This document shows, piece by piece, positions 62,395 through 64,000 of a stretch of DNA of 64,000 nucleotides. A model generated the notes under the pieces. It searched no databases. It saw only the letters and a program-made list of their open reading frames with translations, and had not been told where the DNA came from. The stretch comes from CATQHS01 sp963422655 (GTDB lineage Bacteria > Actinomycetota > Acidimicrobiia > Acidimicrobiales > Aldehydirespiratoraceae): the NCBI GenBank assembly GCA_963422655.1, contig OY730440.1, positions 1 through 64,000 of the forward strand. Direction: 5' to 3'. A program made the position numbers and the translations under genes. Numbering within the stretch: the stretch's first letter is position 1; every line of letters begins with the position of its first letter.

Positions 62395-64000
62395 ATGCAC
62401 AACCTGTTTGACTCAGAACCGGATTTTCTGAGTGACCGTGAGCCTGTCACCTGGTTGGCCCCGCAGGGTTTGCCCGCGTCGTTGACCCCGGCGGGTATGT
62501 GGGCACAGCCGACCGGGCATGGCCTTGAGGTGGTGCTGGCGACCGTTGAACGCAAGCCGTCGGTCCCGGATCTGCGCAGGGCATGGTCGGCCCGCAGGGG
62601 CAGCCGAGTAACCCCGGTTCTGTTGGTGGTGCGCCATCGGGGCGAACACGGAGACCCTAAGGTCGGGCGCGTCTGGTTGTGCGGCCCGGTCGGCGAGGAA
62701 CCTCTGGTGGTTTCCGGCGTTGAACTGTCTCAGGCTGAGAGGTTGGCCGAGGCGGCGCTGAGCGAACCTGATCATCACTGCGCGACCCGCTTCTTGCTGG
62801 CCAACCTGCCCGAGCTCGGCCCCGACCGCTCCGATCTGCCACCGGGGCTGCGCAACGTCGGCCTGTTGGCCACTCAGGAACTTCGGGCCGGGGTTCCTAA
62901 CCGTCCCGACTGGCCCGATGCCCGGGAGCGAGCTCGGGCTTTGTTGCAACGCAAGGGCCGATCGCTCGTGGAGGGGCTCGGGTTCGGTGTGAGTGCGGCC
63001 GCGTCGGGCACCAGCACGGCGATGCTCACCGTCGGTGAACGGCACCAGGCGGTAGCGGTGTTCTGCAATGACGACGAACCCTTCGACGCTTCTTCGGAAC
63101 GGTTCGGGTCGATCTCGCCAGCGGCGCAGGCGCTGGCTGTGGCGGATCGTATGCGGGTGCGGTGGGTGATGCTCACGCGAGCATCGGAGATCCGTTTGTA
63201 CGCGGCCCAACATGAAACAGGGGTGGGTCGCAAGGGCCGAGCCGAGACCTTCGTGGAGATCAACCTAGCGCTGTTGCCCGAGGAACAGGCGGGCTATCTG
63301 TATCTGCTGTTCTCCGCTCAGGCCCTAGTCGACGGCGGAACTCTGGAGGAGATTCTGCGCCATTCGGCCGACTTCGCCGCCGGTCTGGCGGTGCGGCTGC
63401 GAGAACGCGTCTACTTTGAGACGGTCCCGGCTCTGGCCCAGCCTGTTGCCGCCACTCTGGGTGAACAACCCGGAGTGTCTGAGTTGGAAGCCGCTTACGA
63501 GCAGGTGCTGGTGATCTTGTTTCGGTTGCTGTTCGTGGCCTACGCCGAGGATCGGGATTTGCTCCCCTATCGCAGCAACGCGCGTTACCGCGACCATTCC
63601 TTGAAGCACTCGGTTCATCAACTCCTTGACGATCTCCGCAACGATCGCAACCGCTACGACGTTCACGCCACGGCAATGTGGGATGAACTGCGTGTCCTGT
63701 GGAAGGCGATTGATCAGGGGAATCTCAGCTGGGGTCTGCCTGCCTACAACGGCGGTCTGTTTTCGAGCGATCCGGCTGTGTCGACGCCAGGCGCGGCGCT
63801 GGAGAACCTTCGCATTACCGATGCTGAGCTGGCCCCGGCGCTGCGGGCGCTGCTCATCGACGACAGCGCCGAGGGTCTCGGCCCGGTCGACTTTCGCTCA
63901 TTGTCGGTTCGGGAGTTCGGCACCGTCTATGAGGGCCTGCTGGAGTCACGCCTGGCTGTCGCCGCAGATGATCTGACCGTCCGCCGTGTTAAGGGCAACG
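62395..64000 (+). CDS. N-terminal part of a restriction-modification type protein (Eco57I/type IIG-methylase-like), truncated by window end
   Basis: ATG 62395 opens an uninterrupted frame of 535 codons to the window edge, so no stop is seen. It begins MHNLFDSEPDFLSDREPVTW. Later segments EIRLYAAQHETGVGRKGRAE, EEQAGYLYLLFSAQALVDGG, AYEQVLVILFRLLFVAYAED and PAYNGGLFSSDP, REFGTVYEGLLE match the region preceding the methylase core in large Eco57I-type or DISARM-type modification enzymes. The SAM-binding motifs themselves would lie beyond 64000. Start has weak ribosome-binding-site support (CGGGA). Confidence 0.7.
   Translation, partial: MHNLFDSEPDFLSDREPVTWLAPQGLPASLTPAGMWAQPTGHGLEVVLATVERKPSVPDLRRAWSARRGSRVTPVLLVVRHRGEHGDPKVGRVWLCGPVGEEPLVVSGVELSQAERLAEAALSEPDHHCATRFLLANLPELGPDRSDLPPGLRNVGLLATQELRAGVPNRPDWPDARERARALLQRKGRSLVEGLGFGVSAAASGTSTAMLTVGERHQAVAVFCNDDEPFDASSERFGSISPAAQALAVADRMRVRWVMLTRASEIRLYAAQHETGVGRKGRAETFVEINLALLPEEQAGYLYLLFSAQALVDGGTLEEILRHSADFAAGLAVRLRERVYFETVPALAQPVAATLGEQPGVSELEAAYEQVLVILFRLLFVAYAEDRDLLPYRSNARYRDHSLKHSVHQLLDDLRNDRNRYDVHATAMWDELRVLWKAIDQGNLSWGLPAYNGGLFSSDPAVSTPGAALENLRITDAELAPALRALLIDDSAEGLGPVDFRSLSVREFGTVYEGLLESRLAVAADDLTVRRVKGN

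Noticed and set aside
1..64000. Insertion sequences, integrases, prophage genes or rRNA
   Set aside because: No transposase, tyrosine or serine recombinase, capsid or rRNA-like sequence was recognised despite the decayed state of several loci.

Overview
The window looks like a chromosomal segment of a GC-rich actinobacterium. Acidimicrobiia-like is my best guess, from the DUF222/HNH protein, the abundance of VOC, SDR and MDR enzymes, the TrpB2-type PLP enzyme and the codon use; this is inference, as no rRNA or marker phylogeny is available. One tRNA-Val(UAC) is present. I found no rRNA, CRISPR array or complete insertion sequence.

Layout. (1) 0-8 kb: inositol-phosphatase-like enzyme, DUF4389 membrane protein, tRNA-Val, a 2-oxoacid dehydrogenase unit (E2 plus a fused E1 alpha-beta), an SDR and a tandem Lrp regulator. 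(2) 8-24 kb: a catabolic/transport island, with a LIV-type ABC transporter (lipoprotein receptor, fused LivH-LivM permease, two ATPases) followed by dehydrogenases, a PhyH oxygenase, VOC enzymes and a crotonase. An arginase/agmatinase-like gene and a VOC gene here are broken. (3) 24-29.8 kb: decay zone with a fragment of a helicase 3-prime end, a ruined modABC molybdate transporter, a roughly 3-kb collagen-like gene with a frameshift, and a truncated kinase. (4) 29.8-41.3 kb: a minus-strand defence operon (DUF499 ATPase, unknown 142-aa protein, DUF1156 DNA methylase, PLD/SNF2 helicase) and a DUF433/PIN-like toxin-antitoxin pair with a frameshifted toxin. (5) 41.5-52.7 kb: TrpB2-like enzyme, VOC protein, then a NurA-HerA-SbcD-SbcC DNA-end-processing operon with a divergent HEPN (DUF3644-like) gene interrupted by an in-frame TGA. 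(6) 52.7-62.4 kb: mixed, lower-GC region with lipoproteins, an orphan RelE-like toxin, a deleted AlbA_2 regulator and a decayed aromatic meta-cleavage operon (hydratase intact; decarboxylase, acetaldehyde dehydrogenase, aldolase and Rieske oxygenase broken). (7) 62.4-64 kb: the start of a large protein resembling a restriction-modification methylase, cut by the window end.

Two patterns cross the window. Many genes carry single-base frameshifts or internal deletions. Seven mononucleotide G/C tracts of 11-25 bases occur at six loci, some inside coding sequence. Either the genome is undergoing pseudogenisation with homopolymer expansion, or part of this is sequencing or assembly error; the C18-spacer-G18 structure near 52.77 kb is what two poly-G read tails meeting head to head would give. 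Broken-gene calls should be read with that caveat.

The strongest functional stories are the two DNA-processing clusters: the DUF499/DUF1156/PLD-SNF2 operon with its unknown small protein, and the bacterial NurA-HerA-Mre11/Rad50-like operon beside a HEPN gene.
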